Below are positions 7,208-16,640 of a stretch of 33,123 nt of DNA, one piece after another; the first letter of the stretch is position 1; the number at the start of each line of letters is the position of its first letter. Origin of the DNA: Ferruginibacter sp. (GTDB taxonomy: Bacteria; Bacteroidota; Bacteroidia; Chitinophagales; Chitinophagaceae). Below the pieces are notes generated by a model that was given only the letters and a program-made list of their open reading frames with translations, made no database searches and was not told the DNA's origin. Location: positions 1 to 33,123 of the forward strand of contig JANXXM010000157.1 of NCBI GenBank assembly GCA_025350645.1, in the 5' to 3' direction. Made by a program: the position numbers and the translations under genes.

Positions 7208-9766
7208 TTACCCCGCTATTAAAAACATATAAAATATAAATAGGGTACCGCCAATAAGTATAATGGCTTTTTGCCAATTTTTAAATGTGCCTCTCTTAAG
7301 CATACTTAACAATATGCCTAATGCCATAACCACCAGGCCCAGCCATACAAGGTTTATCATAGGAAAAACGTACGCCTTTATTGTAACAAAATCTATCAGT
7401 TTATCAGATTCTTTTATACCTATCCTTATTTTCTGGTCTGCATTTACACCCATAAAGCGAACGTATAAATTTTGCGCATATACGGTATCATCTATTTGTC
7501 TTATGCCTAGGCTATCTACTATTATGAGTGGCGTTGCTTTGTAATGCATAGTATCTTTAGACACAATGCCCAGCTCCGCCATAAGCGAAATATCTTTTGG
7601 CTCGAGCTTTATTTTGAGGTTTTTAGCATTTTTAATTACATCGCCCAATACGAGGTAACCGTTGCTATAAAAAGCAGTATCGCCATGCGCCATTACATGT
7701 TCTTTAAACCGTGCGGTATCTTTTTCTTCGTTTTTGTTAAGTGCATAGGATACATAAGTAAAAATATCTTTTGTAAGGTAAGAGCGGGTAGAGGGATTAC
7801 TGCTCATGCTGTTATCCTTCATCTGGTACACGTCTGGCAATAAAGTAAATTGTTCTTTTATTTTGCCTGAGGCACTGTCTTTTTTCTCAAAATATAATTC
7901 ATAAAATTTCTTTCCTTTTTCATTTCCAGCAGAGTCTTTTATATATGTCACTTTATAATTGGCCATTGCTGTAGGTATCTGCCTTATAAGACTAAGATTT
8001 TCCCTGGGGTCATCCTGTTGTTTGGTCATAGGGTCTTTGCCTACGGGGAGTGCAATACCATTTACACCGCTGTTGCTTATTACTTCTTTATTGGCAGATG
8101 AAATGAGCATTCCTACAATCATTAAAGTAAAACCTGCATGTGCCACCGGCGACCCTGCATGTAATATTTTACCTTTTTGAACCGTCCATATATACATGAG
8201 ATTGGCTATTACAGAATATATAGCGGCAAATGCAGCCACATAAATTGCCCCTAAAAATCCAAGCCCGTGTTTGTAAAAAGTAAAGGGGTAAAATACCGAA
8301 AGCAATATCATTACCGCTATTGTAATAGCAGTAGGCCAAACCATTTTTTTTAAAAAATAATTTCTAGAGGTATCTTTATATTTAAGGTATTGAGTAAGTG
8401 CCGTAAGCAAACCAATAATAATGGCTACCAGTACTATTATTTTATTGTAAGAAAATTCCACATCTTCTGGCGGGGCTATTTTGGTTCCCATTATTTTATT
8501 ATATACCGGCACAGATGTTTTAGCGATAATAAACATTGCAGTTAGAAAAAATACCAGAGATCCTATAAACATCCAAAACTCCCTGGAGTTTGTATTTTCT
8601 TCTTTATGTATGGCAGGTATTTTTTTATAGTTCTTAAATAATAAAAACAGGGAAGGCACAGTAAATACAATGAAATAAGAAAATATGAGCGCATTCATAG
8701 CTTTAAAGGAAAATAATTTTCCCAATAAAGAGAAGGAAATATCTTCACCGGTTTCAGTAAACGCATGCACAGAAGTATCTCCCAAAATACCAGTTCTGGT
8801 AAGAAAAGTAGAATATAAAATAAAGACAAAAGTAAGGATGGCAAATAAATAACTTGCCCTAAGGGAGTGACCAGTAGCTTTGTAAATAACCATGGTGTGC
8901 ATTCCGGCTATTAATAAAAGCCATGGCACAAGAGATGCATTTTCTACAGGATCCCAAGCCCAGTAACCACCAAAATTTAATGAACCATAAGCCCATTTTC
9001 CGCCCATCATTATGCCTACCCCGAGTATGCAGGCACTCATAAGTACCCACGGCAATACTGGTTTTACCCAATCAGCATATCGTTTGGTTTGTATACCTGC
9101 GTAGGCATAAGCAAAAGGAATAATGGTAGATGCAAAGCCAAGAAATAATATAGGCGGGTGTATGACCATCCAATAATTGCGAAGCAATACATTTAATCCT
9201 ACACCGTCTTTTATAAATGTTAGATAATCCAGGCGGTTAAAAATGGGTGCAGGTATTTCATTTCTGGTAAGTGCAAAAGGACTGTTACCAATTTTTATGT
9301 TACCAATATAAACCCCGAGGATCATTAGTAATAAAAAAAACTGAGCAAAACTTATTACACTCATTACCGGTGCTTCCCACTCTTTGCTTTTTTTAATAAG
9401 TATAATGCCCAGTATGCTGTGCCATATCGTCCACAATAAAAAACTTCCTTCCTGCCCTTCCCAAATGCATGCCAGCAGGTACTTATACTCCAGCTCGTTG
9501 CTGGTATGCTTATAAGCATACATATATTCATACAGGTGGTGAGAGCAAATGTAAAAAATAAATCCAAATACAATAAGTACTGATGCTGTTTGTATAGTAA
9601 AAGCAATACGTGCAGTTTTTAACCAGTTGTTTTTTTCGATAGTATCTTTACTATAAGAGGCTTTAAAAAAAGATAAAGTAGCTATGAGTGCAGCAACAAG
9701 TGCAAGAATTATAAAGAAATTTCCTGTTTGGCCGGGTAATAAATGTTCGCCTTCAAATTTTATCAT
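7208..9766 (-). CDS. ccmF: Cytochrome c maturation protein CcmF (haem lyase)
   Basis: Polytopic membrane protein that ligates haem to apocytochrome c in the System I pathway. In 852 residues: an N-terminal WEGQEGSFLLW (102-112), a histidine in IHPPILFLGF (H203), and the tryptophan-rich WWD-type haem-handling loop from W258 to W282, with GGYWAWDPVENASLVPW. About a dozen or more hydrophobic segments follow one another up to about residue 560, then a large soluble region (about 570-800, presumably periplasmic) and two C-terminal helices. Longer than E. coli CcmF (~650), as often in Bacteroidota. ccmE lies 171 nt upstream in the same direction; ccmA, B and C are not here. Confidence 0.92.
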   Translation of the reverse strand: MIKFEGEHLLPGQTGNFFIILALVAALIATLSFFKASYSKDTIEKNNWLKTARIAFTIQTASVLIVFGFIFYICSHHLYEYMYAYKHTSNELEYKYLLACIWEGQEGSFLLWTIWHSILGIILIKKSKEWEAPVMSVISFAQFFLLLMILGVYIGNIKIGNSPFALTRNEIPAPIFNRLDYLTFIKDGVGLNVLLRNYWMVIHPPILFLGFASTIIPFAYAYAGIQTKRYADWVKPVLPWVLMSACILGVGIMMGGKWAYGSLNFGGYWAWDPVENASLVPWLLLIAGMHTMVIYKATGHSLRASYLFAILTFVFILYSTFLTRTGILGDTSVHAFTETGEDISFSLLGKLFSFKAMNALIFSYFIVFTVPSLFLLFKNYKKIPAIHKEENTNSREFWMFIGSLVFFLTAMFIIAKTSVPVYNKIMGTKIAPPEDVEFSYNKIIVLVAIIIGLLTALTQYLKYKDTSRNYFLKKMVWPTAITIAVMILLSVFYPFTFYKHGLGFLGAIYVAAFAAIYSVIANLMYIWTVQKGKILHAGSPVAHAGFTLMIVGMLISSANKEVISNSGVNGIALPVGKDPMTKQQDDPRENLSLIRQIPTAMANYKVTYIKDSAGNEKGKKFYELYFEKKDSASGKIKEQFTLLPDVYQMKDNSMSSNPSTRSYLTKDIFTYVSYALNKNEEKDTARFKEHVMAHGDTAFYSNGYLVLGDVIKNAKNLKIKLEPKDISLMAELGIVSKDTMHYKATPLIIVDSLGIRQIDDTVYAQNLYVRFMGVNADQKIRIGIKESDKLIDFVTIKAYVFPMINLVWLGLVVMALGILLSMLKRGTFKNWQKAIILIGGTLFIFYMFLIAG

Positions 9767-9809
9767 CTATTTATTATTATGGCAATTTTTATTGATATCG
9801 CATTGATGG

Positions 9810-9817
9810 CAAAACTA
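9810..9817 (-). promoter_or_regulatory. Possible -7 element upstream of ccmF
   Basis: The minus strand reads TAGTTTTG, a TAnnTTTG match 43 nt upstream of the ccmF ATG. No clear -33 TTG is seen at the expected distance, so this is tentative. Confidence 0.3.
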
Positions 9818-9937
9818 TAATTTATGCCTTAAAAATATTTGCCTCTTATTTTATCTTACAATGTTTCCCTATTCGCATTTTTTTCAAATTAGATGCAAAA
9901 TCAACAAACTACATTATACAATAAAAATTATTAATTA

Positions 9938-10354
9938 TCAGTTCATGCTCGTTTGCTGTTGCATACTTTTTTGTAATTCCTTTTCATCATCTTTATACTT
10001 ACTGGGGCATTTTAAAAGAATACTGCTGCAGTCAAAATAATCAGCAGTCATTTTTCCTTTCATAACTATGCGTTCGCTCTTTTCAAGGTCTGCAGGTTTG
10101 CTATTTCTAAAAACTACTTTTGTTTGAGAACCGAGACTATCTACTGCATAAAATGAAAGGTAGTTGGGGTTTTTAATGGCATCATATTCCACCGGTTGTG
10201 ATTTATCTAACCGGGCTATAAGGTGCACAAATTTCCCCTGCTTTGCTTTTGCAGAAACTACAGTATCGTAAGTAGAAAAATCGGTAGAGTAGGAGAGTAA
10301 ACCAACTATTAATGCTGCAATGCCCACCAGCATAATGATATGCGTTTTTTTCAT
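9938..10354 (-). CDS. ccmE: Cytochrome c maturation haem chaperone CcmE, C-x3-Y type
   Basis: Membrane-anchored periplasmic protein that receives haem covalently and passes it to CcmF. The 138 residues start with MKKTHIIMLVGIAALIVGLL (anchor), then an OB-fold beta barrel (about 30-110) with the typical VFRNSKPADLEKSERIVMKG. The haem-attachment site, HxxxY in E. coli, is here C116-P-S-K-Y120, the C-x3-Y variant known from archaea and some anaerobes. Then comes a short charged tail. It sits upstream of ccmF in the same direction and has its own -7 element. The assignment rests on the fold pattern plus the neighbour. Confidence 0.88.
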   Translation of the reverse strand: MKKTHIIMLVGIAALIVGLLSYSTDFSTYDTVVSAKAKQGKFVHLIARLDKSQPVEYDAIKNPNYLSFYAVDSLGSQTKVVFRNSKPADLEKSERIVMKGKMTADYFDCSSILLKCPSKYKDDEKELQKSMQQQTSMN

Positions 10355-10370
10355 GTTTTTTTATTCTCTG

Positions 10371-10378
10371 CAAAGTTA
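10371..10378 (-). promoter_or_regulatory. -7 element upstream of ccmE
   Basis: The minus strand reads TAACTTTG, identical to the rpoD -7 element in this window, placing the start of transcription near 10367 and a leader of about 13 nt. A TTG on the minus strand is present only 9 nt upstream, so the -33 box is not convincing. Confidence 0.45.
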
Positions 10379-10448
10379 GTTCAATTACAAATATGGTTCA
10401 CTTTTAGATTAAATCATTAACCAGTAAGCGCATATAAGGACTGTATTT

Positions 10449-10469
10449 TATTTGGTGTCCGGCCAAATA
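10449..10469. repeat. Inverted repeat in the ccmE-tamB divergent region
   Basis: TATTTGG and CCAAATA, perfect 7-bp arms around TGTCCGG, lie roughly midway in the 322-nt region between the divergent ccmE and tamB genes. The arms are AT-rich and there is no T run on either strand, so a protein-binding site is likelier than a terminator. Apart from this dyad and the promoter elements, I see nothing else in the region. Confidence 0.4.
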
Positions 10470-10591
10470 TTGGTAAGATTCAGCAGGAGTACAAAAAATT
10501 TTTTTGAATGTAAAAAATAAGAAGATACACACTGTTCTTTTTTAAATGCAACAAAGACTAAGCTTTTATCATAATATTATTGGTAACAAAA

Positions 10592-10621
10592 TTGCATATA
10601 AGTTTCAATTTGTTATTTTTA
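10592..10621 (+). promoter_or_regulatory. Probable tamB promoter
   Basis: TTG (10592-10594), 19 nt, then TATTTTTA (10614-10621), one mismatch from TAnnTTTG. Transcription would begin near 10625, a few bases before the open frame. This matters because the only conventional start codon is the GTG at 10677. Confidence 0.4.
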
Positions 10622-10676
10622 CGGCTAACTTATTTATCTGCGCAAATTTTTTAAAATATTATTAAGAATCTTTCTG

Positions 10677-13600
10677 GTGATTTTGTTGCTTATACTATTA
10701 TTGTATGGGATGCTGCATTTATCACCGGTGCAAACATGGCTGGTTAAAAAAATTGCCAGCAATCTTTCGGAAAAACTGCAAACAAAAGTTACCATTAAAA
10801 AAGTAGATGTACGATTTTTTAATAAGGTACTATTGGAAGGGCTTATGATAGAAGACCGTAAACATGATACCCTTTTATATGCAGGTACGGCAAAAGCCAA
10901 TGTAAATGACTGGTTTTTTTTTAAAGATAAAATATCGTTGGATAATGTAGGGCTGGATGATGCTATTGTAAATATGAACCGTACAGATTCTGTTTGGAAC
11001 TACCAGTTTTTGATTGATTATTTCTCATCTCCCAACAAGAAAAAAACAAATAACACCGCAATAAATATTGATCTTAAAGAACTTCATTTTGCTAATATTC
11101 GTTTTAATAAAGCAGATAAATGGACTGGTCAAAACCTAGTGGCAGCCTTGGGTAGGTTTGATATTGTAATGAATAGTATAGATCTTAAAAATAAAAAGAT
11201 TGTTGTAAAAGAAATTTTTCTAGATAAGCCACTATTTGCTCAAAGTGATTATGATGGATTAAAACCTGCTGAGCAAAATATTACAAGGGTGCTGGAAAAA
11301 ATACCGGTGATATCTGCCTTTAAATGGAATACTGGTGGCTGGCAAATACAACTGAATAAATTACAGATACAAGGGGGAACTTTTAAAAGTGATAAACAAA
11401 CCGATGAGCAGCCATATACTGACAGGTTTGACGGGAAGCACCTAAATTTTAGTGCAATAAACGGAACAATGAAAAACCTGTTGTTTTTAAATGATACCCT
11501 TACAGTAATAATTGATTTAAGCACCAAAGAACGCAGCGGACTTACCGTAAAAAAACTAGCTGCAGATATGAAGCTTACGCCGGAGTTGATGGAATTTAAA
11601 AACCTGGATTTGGTGACAGAAAAAAGCAGGCTTAGAAATTATTACGCCATGCGCTACAATGCTTTTAGTGATGACTTTGGAAATTTTTTAAATAATGTAA
11701 CACTAGAAGCAAATTTTAAGGAAAGCAATATTAACAGCGATGATCTTGCTTATTTCGCTCCAGCATTAAAAACATGGAAAAGGGGTTTTACTATAGAAGG
11801 AAATGTAAAAGGCCCGCTGGATAATTTTTCTGCAAAAGATATGAAAATTCGTACAGGCAGTACTTACCTTGAAGGAAGAATTGCTATGCGTGGCTTGCCG
11901 GATATCAACAGTACTTTCATAGATTTCGAATCCAAACAACTAAACACCAATTATAGTGACCTTATTGCAATTATTCCATCGCTAAAAACAGTACAAAAAC
12001 CGGCAATTTACAAACTTGGCAATATAAATTTTAGGGGGAATTTTACTGGTTTTATAAGAGACTTTGTGGCGTACGGAAACTTTAATACCAGCCTAGGAAC
12101 GATTGCTGCAGATATAAATATGAAAGTGCCAGAAGGCAGGCCTGAAGCCTATTCCGGCAGAGTGGTATCAACGGATTTTAATATTGGGGCTTTTATAAAC
12201 AGTGCCGAGATGGGACGAGTATCTTTAAATGCAAATATTACTGGCAGTGGTTTTAATGTAAAAGATATAAAGGCAAAGGTAGAAGGGGAGGTAAGTGCAG
12301 TTGAATTTAACGGATACAATTATCGTAACTTAAAAATAAACGGAGATTTTGAAAAACGTTTGTTTATGGGTCATCTTTCTATTAATGACCCTAACCTCGT
12401 TATTCCTTCCTTTGATGGAGCCTTAAATTTATATGCTAAAGATGTAGGCTTTAAACTACAGGCAAATGTGCAAAAAGCAAACCTAAAAAATCTTGGTCTT
12501 ACACAGGCTAATCTCGGTTTTAAAGGAAACCTTGATCTTAATTTTACAGGCAACAATATTGATAATTTTTTAGGCATAGCAAAAATTACCAGTGCCACTT
12601 TAAGAAACGATACTACAGATCTTCCGTTTGAAGCATTGACCATAAAATCTGAAATTACAGGTGGCGAAAAAGTACTAAGCCTGCAGAGCAATGAAATAGA
12701 TGCAAACGTTACGGGTAATTTTAAAATTATGGAACTGCCCAATGCCGTAAAATTTTTACTGGCAAAATATTATCCCACTTACATAAAGCAGCCCAAAACC
12801 AATGTAAAAAGTACACAGCGTTTTAGCTTTAATATCATTACAAAAAATGTAGATAAATATACCGGTATGCTGGATAAAAAGCTGGGTGGCTTTAATAATT
12901 CTACGGTTGCCGGACGGTTTGATTTGCAAAATTATGACCTTACTTTAAATGCAATTGTGCCACAATTTAGTTATGACGGAAAAATATTTACTAATACCAT
13001 TTTAAATGCTATAGGTACAAAAGATACGCTGGTGGCGGATGTAGCCGTGCAGGATATTTTAATTAATGATAGTTTGCACCTTCCCAATTCCAATATAAGG
13101 ATAAGCGCAAATAATGATGTTTCTCTTATAAAACTTACTACCAGTGCCAGCAAAATATTTGGAAATGCAGAATTAAATGCCAGTGTACAAACTTTAAATG
13201 ATGGGGTAAAAATTCATTTCTATCCTTCATCGTTTGTAATAAACGATAAAAAATGGCAGCTGGATAAAGATGGAGAACTTACCCTCAGGCGAAAATTTAT
13301 TGATGCCAGCGAAGTAAAATTTTCGCATGATGATCAACAGATCGTTTTATCTACAGAACTTTCAGACGTGAATGATGCTACTCATTTGGTAGCTAAATTA
13401 ACCAAAGTAAACCTTGAAGATTTTTTACCATTTGTTATAAAAAAACCGCTGCTTAAAGGCAAGCTAACCGGCACAGCCACCATCAGCGATATTTTTGGAA
13501 AAGCCAACATAGCATTTAAAGGAGAGGCAGATAGTTTTTCGTTGGATACAAAATATATTGGCAAAATAAATATCGATGCTAATGCAAACACCACTACTGG

Positions 13601-15362
13601 TATTATTAATTATAAAGCCAGTGCAGACGAAAAAGATTATGTGTTTGATATTGACGGAATATATAACCCCAAAGACTCTACAGGCATACCATTGGAGGTA
13701 AATATTAATGCGGGAAAATTAAACCTGGATATTTTACAGCCTTATCTAAGTACTATTTTTAGCGAAATGAAAGGTATAGGTACCGGTAAATTTAAAATAG
13801 CGGGCGGCAAAAATCAAACTTCTATTATAGGTGATGCAACCATTACTGGTGGCGGTTTTAAAGTAGCCTACACGCAGGTAAAATATCTTTTTGATAACCA
13901 GGTAATACATTTCGGAAACGATTTTATTGACATTGGCACGCTTAGCATAAAAGATACGCTAAATAATACAGGTACAGTAAGCGGCAAAATGTACCACAAA
14001 TTTTTTCAGGAATTTTCGTTTGAGAATATGCGTTTTTCAACCAATAAAATGCTGCTCTTAAATACTACTAAAAAAGATAACCAGCAGTTTTATGGTAATG
14101 TGATGGGCAAAGCCACTATGACACTTAATGGCGATATAGCCAATATGAAAATGAATATTGATGGCGAACCCAGTGCAGATGATAGCAGCCATATTTATTT
14201 GCCCATTGGTAACGCCAAAGAAAGCAGTGCCATAGATTATATAGACTTTATACAGTTTGGTACATTAATGGAAAATAATGCAAATAACCGGGAAGTTGCA
14301 AACATGCTGGTAGATATGAACCTCACTGCAAACCCCGCCTGCAAAGTAGATGTAATACTGGATGCAGAAACGGGTGATGTAATAAAAGGAGAAGGCAATG
14401 GCCTGCTTAATATACGGGTAGGCACAAAAGAACCGTTGAGTATACGGGGCAGTTACGAGCTTACCAAAGGAGAATACACTTTTAACTTTCAAACATTTTT
14501 AAGAAAACCATTTACACTAAGCCGTGGCTCTATAACCTGGAACGGTGACCCGCTGCTGGCTTTAATAGATATGGAAGCAGAATACCTTGCAAAAAATGTA
14601 GATGTAAGCAGTATTACGGTAAATAACAGCATACGCAGGCAGGAAGATATTTTCATTATCTCCCATCTTAGTGGAAACTTAAAAACACCCATCATCAGTT
14701 TTGAATTTAAGCTGCCCGAAAAAAGTGAATTGAACAGGGATTATTATGCAGTAAAAAAACTGGCAGATTACCGCAACAATGAAAATGAAATGAACAAACA
14801 GGTGGCAAGTTTGTTATTGTTTAACCAGTTTATTGGCAATGACCAGAATCTGATAAATGGAAATTCAACTTTGGCCATTGCCACAAGTACCATTGGTGGT
14901 GTGGTAAGTGGCTGGGTTACCAATTTATTTAACCGTGCATTAGAGCGGGCTACCAACGGGTTTTTATCTACAGAAATAGATATTAACCCATCGCTCAATG
15001 TGCAGCAGGTAAATAAGCTGCAGGCCAATGTGCGTGCAAGGTTCCGGCTGCAGTTATTAAAAAATGTATTGCTGTTTATTGGCGGCAACCTGGATTATAA
15101 TAACCCTGCATCGCAGTTATACAGCAAGGGTGTAATAACGCCGGATATTTCGCTGGAGTGGTTGCTTAATAAAGATGGATCTATACGAGTAGTAGGCTTT
15201 AATCGCACTACTATAGAAATAACAACCGGCCAGCGAAATCGTTTTGGGGTACAGGTTTCTTATCGAAAAAATGTAGATAAAATCTTAGATATTTTTAGAA
15301 GTAAAAGAAGATTGCAGGAACTGGATTCTATAAAATATGCGCCAAAGAAAATATTGCAATAG
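10677..15362 (+). CDS. TamB/DUF490-like envelope translocation-assembly protein
   Basis: A 1561-residue single-pass inner-membrane protein expected to span the periplasm as a long beta-taco and serve outer membrane protein or lipid transport. An N-terminal hydrophobic segment is followed by LSPVQTWLVKKIASNLSEKL, the usual TamB beginning; then roughly 1000 residues of repetitive beta-strand sequence; and the C-terminal TamB domain, in which GSYELTKGEYTFNFQTFL with PFTLSRGSITWNGDP (about 1257-1295) is diagnostic. The start is uncertain: GTG at 10677 leaves a short membrane anchor without the basic residues that normally precede it, while the frame is open back to 10629 and encodes LRKFFKILLRIF, which looks like the genuine N-terminus but has no ATG, GTG or TTG. 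No TamA/BamA-type partner is adjacent. Confidence 0.88.
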   Translation: MILLLILLLYGMLHLSPVQTWLVKKIASNLSEKLQTKVTIKKVDVRFFNKVLLEGLMIEDRKHDTLLYAGTAKANVNDWFFFKDKISLDNVGLDDAIVNMNRTDSVWNYQFLIDYFSSPNKKKTNNTAINIDLKELHFANIRFNKADKWTGQNLVAALGRFDIVMNSIDLKNKKIVVKEIFLDKPLFAQSDYDGLKPAEQNITRVLEKIPVISAFKWNTGGWQIQLNKLQIQGGTFKSDKQTDEQPYTDRFDGKHLNFSAINGTMKNLLFLNDTLTVIIDLSTKERSGLTVKKLAADMKLTPELMEFKNLDLVTEKSRLRNYYAMRYNAFSDDFGNFLNNVTLEANFKESNINSDDLAYFAPALKTWKRGFTIEGNVKGPLDNFSAKDMKIRTGSTYLEGRIAMRGLPDINSTFIDFESKQLNTNYSDLIAIIPSLKTVQKPAIYKLGNINFRGNFTGFIRDFVAYGNFNTSLGTIAADINMKVPEGRPEAYSGRVVSTDFNIGAFINSAEMGRVSLNANITGSGFNVKDIKAKVEGEVSAVEFNGYNYRNLKINGDFEKRLFMGHLSINDPNLVIPSFDGALNLYAKDVGFKLQANVQKANLKNLGLTQANLGFKGNLDLNFTGNNIDNFLGIAKITSATLRNDTTDLPFEALTIKSEITGGEKVLSLQSNEIDANVTGNFKIMELPNAVKFLLAKYYPTYIKQPKTNVKSTQRFSFNIITKNVDKYTGMLDKKLGGFNNSTVAGRFDLQNYDLTLNAIVPQFSYDGKIFTNTILNAIGTKDTLVADVAVQDILINDSLHLPNSNIRISANNDVSLIKLTTSASKIFGNAELNASVQTLNDGVKIHFYPSSFVINDKKWQLDKDGELTLRRKFIDASEVKFSHDDQQIVLSTELSDVNDATHLVAKLTKVNLEDFLPFVIKKPLLKGKLTGTATISDIFGKANIAFKGEADSFSLDTKYIGKINIDANANTTTGIINYKASADEKDYVFDIDGIYNPKDSTGIPLEVNINAGKLNLDILQPYLSTIFSEMKGIGTGKFKIAGGKNQTSIIGDATITGGGFKVAYTQVKYLFDNQVIHFGNDFIDIGTLSIKDTLNNTGTVSGKMYHKFFQEFSFENMRFSTNKMLLLNTTKKDNQQFYGNVMGKATMTLNGDIANMKMNIDGEPSADDSSHIYLPIGNAKESSAIDYIDFIQFGTLMENNANNREVANMLVDMNLTANPACKVDVILDAETGDVIKGEGNGLLNIRVGTKEPLSIRGSYELTKGEYTFNFQTFLRKPFTLSRGSITWNGDPLLALIDMEAEYLAKNVDVSSITVNNSIRRQEDIFIISHLSGNLKTPIISFEFKLPEKSELNRDYYAVKKLADYRNNENEMNKQVASLLLFNQFIGNDQNLINGNSTLAIATSTIGGVVSGWVTNLFNRALERATNGFLSTEIDINPSLNVQQVNKLQANVRARFRLQLLKNVLLFIGGNLDYNNPASQLYSKGVITPDISLEWLLNKDGSIRVVGFNRTTIEITTGQRNRFGVQVSYRKNVDKILDIFRSKRRLQELDSIKYAPKKILQ

Positions 15363-15437
15363 AGAAGGAATAGTGAGAAACAAATCAGCGAGTATAAAGT
15401 TTAATTTTAAAAAATTTGTGTATTATATTTAAATTTA

Positions 15438-15830
15438 TTATTTCAATTTATCCTGTTTTGTCTCTTTATAATCAAGATAAATGTCAATTAATGTTTCAAA
15501 ATTTAAAATAGCAAATAAGATAAAAAATACAAGTGATAACAGTTGAACAGGAGGGGTCTCAACTTGTCCAATTCTTAGCCAACTTGTTTTTATCTCTGCT
15601 GAAATAGAAAGCACGTTGATTGTTCCTAAAAAAAGGTAAAGTCCGGTTCCGATAATAGCCAATTTAGAACTTTTAAAGTAGAAGAAAATTAATATTAGAA
15701 ATAAGCCAAGCCCCACATAATGTCGCCAGGTAGCGAGAATGTCAGTTGCGAAGATGATTGTCCAACAATAAACTATAAATCCAGCTATAATTATTAAGGG
15801 AATTAAAAGAAAAACTTTTTGTTTTGTCAT
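15438..15830 (-). CDS. Small four-helix membrane protein, probably acquired
   Basis: A 130-residue protein with four hydrophobic segments (about 7-29, 38-54, 57-75 and 95-113) and a charged C-terminal tail, ETKQDKLK. I do not recognise a family. Valine codons are GTT 4, GTG 2, GTA 1 and glutamine is CAA 3, CAG 1, whereas neighbouring genes such as the UbiD-family gene use mainly GTA. This suggests recent acquisition together with the gene remnant at 16004-16366. It is convergent with tamB, 75 nt from its stop. The ATG at 15830 (MTKQKVFLLIPL) is the natural start. Confidence 0.65.
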   Translation of the reverse strand: MTKQKVFLLIPLIIIAGFIVYCWTIIFATDILATWRHYVGLGLFLILIFFYFKSSKLAIIGTGLYLFLGTINVLSISAEIKTSWLRIGQVETPPVQLLSLVFFILFAILNFETLIDIYLDYKETKQDKLK

Positions 15831-16640
15831 TTATTAGTTTAAAAATTTTAAAGTATTCGAAAGATTTGCTTTCTTCTACACGGGAAAAATTAAAGCTAAA
15901 ATTCTACTTTGTTTTTGTCGCAATAATAAGTTGCTACGCCTGTAACATAACTCTCAGCAATGTAATGCCCATCTACGATTCGTGTATATATGATATCACC
16001 ATTTTATGAAACCATTTTTATAATTCCAGGAATATAAAAATTCAAGTTTGGGGTGTCACTTTTAAACGTCCGAATAGAAGCAAAAAGCAAACTATCAACT
16101 GCTAAACCAGAACAATAAAAATCAAACAATTTTTCATTGTCAGGCGTAAATATTAATTCAAAATTTCCTTGTATGTCACTAAATGTTTTTGCTAAAATTT
16201 TATTGTAGCCTTTAACAATAATTGCAATTCCTTCAACATAAGTAAAAGTATTCCTTAAATTTCTTTTTAAGTGTCCAATTATATGAACAAGGTTTGTTGA
16301 AAGATTGAAACCTAAAGGAAGTGTTGCAAGTAAGATATCGATATATAATTTGTTAAACGCACGGTTTTATGGTAATGTAGAATCAACGGGCTTGGCATTA
16401 TTTGATAATTTTACAGAATAAGTATAACATAAAACTAAATTGAAGAATTTCTACCCGAGCCGAAGCCCAATAGTAAAATATTTTTTATTCCTTTTCCAAT
16501 CGCCAACATTTACTGCAACCCAACATTATAAACCCAGAAGATAAATCATTTATCCCCACAAAACTTTTGCACTCTTCCCATTAATTATAAATATCCAAAT
16601 CACTTTTCTGTACTAATTTTACAGCAAATAAATTTATTAA
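15831..16640. other. 810-nt stretch without an intact gene
   Basis: Contains the minus-strand gene remnant at 16004-16366. The part at 15831-16003 would carry the promoter of the small membrane-protein gene; the part at 16367-16640 is the upstream region of the UbiD-family gene, where only a weak TAATTTTA at 16614-16621 resembles a -7 element. Short matching motifs (GTT followed by ACGC, then TAATG downstream) occur near 15931 and near 16352, flanking the remnant; they may be cassette boundaries, but the similarity is weak. Confidence 0.4.
16004..16366 (-). pseudogene. Start-less fragment resembling a carboxypeptidase-like regulatory (CnaB-type) domain
   Basis: The minus strand is open for 120 codons from just after an in-frame TAA (16369-16367) to TAA at 16006-16004, but has no ATG, GTG or TTG near its beginning, so it cannot be a whole gene. 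The segment YVEGIAIIVKG..KILAKTFSDIQGNFEL has the shape of the carboxypeptidase D regulatory-like domain common in exported Bacteroidota proteins (strand, KG turn, then TDxxGNF). All five valines are GTT and isoleucine is mostly ATT, unlike the GTA/ATA preference of neighbours. A decayed or truncated acquired gene is the simplest reading; a frameshift upstream or a rare start codon is the alternative. Confidence 0.55.

Noticed and set aside
7125..7277. N-terminal extension of the small membrane protein to 7277
   Set aside because: It overlaps the 3' end of ccmF and reads like noncoding sequence; the MAKLD start at 7124 is better.
12371..12742. 123-codon minus-strand open frame inside tamB
   Set aside because: Antisense shadow of a conserved long gene, with no promoter and no recognisable protein.
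15931..16378. Integron attC-like sites flanking the gene remnant
   Set aside because: GTT...ACGC motifs are shared, but I could not find the long imperfect dyad with paired core sites needed for attC, and there is no integrase in the window.
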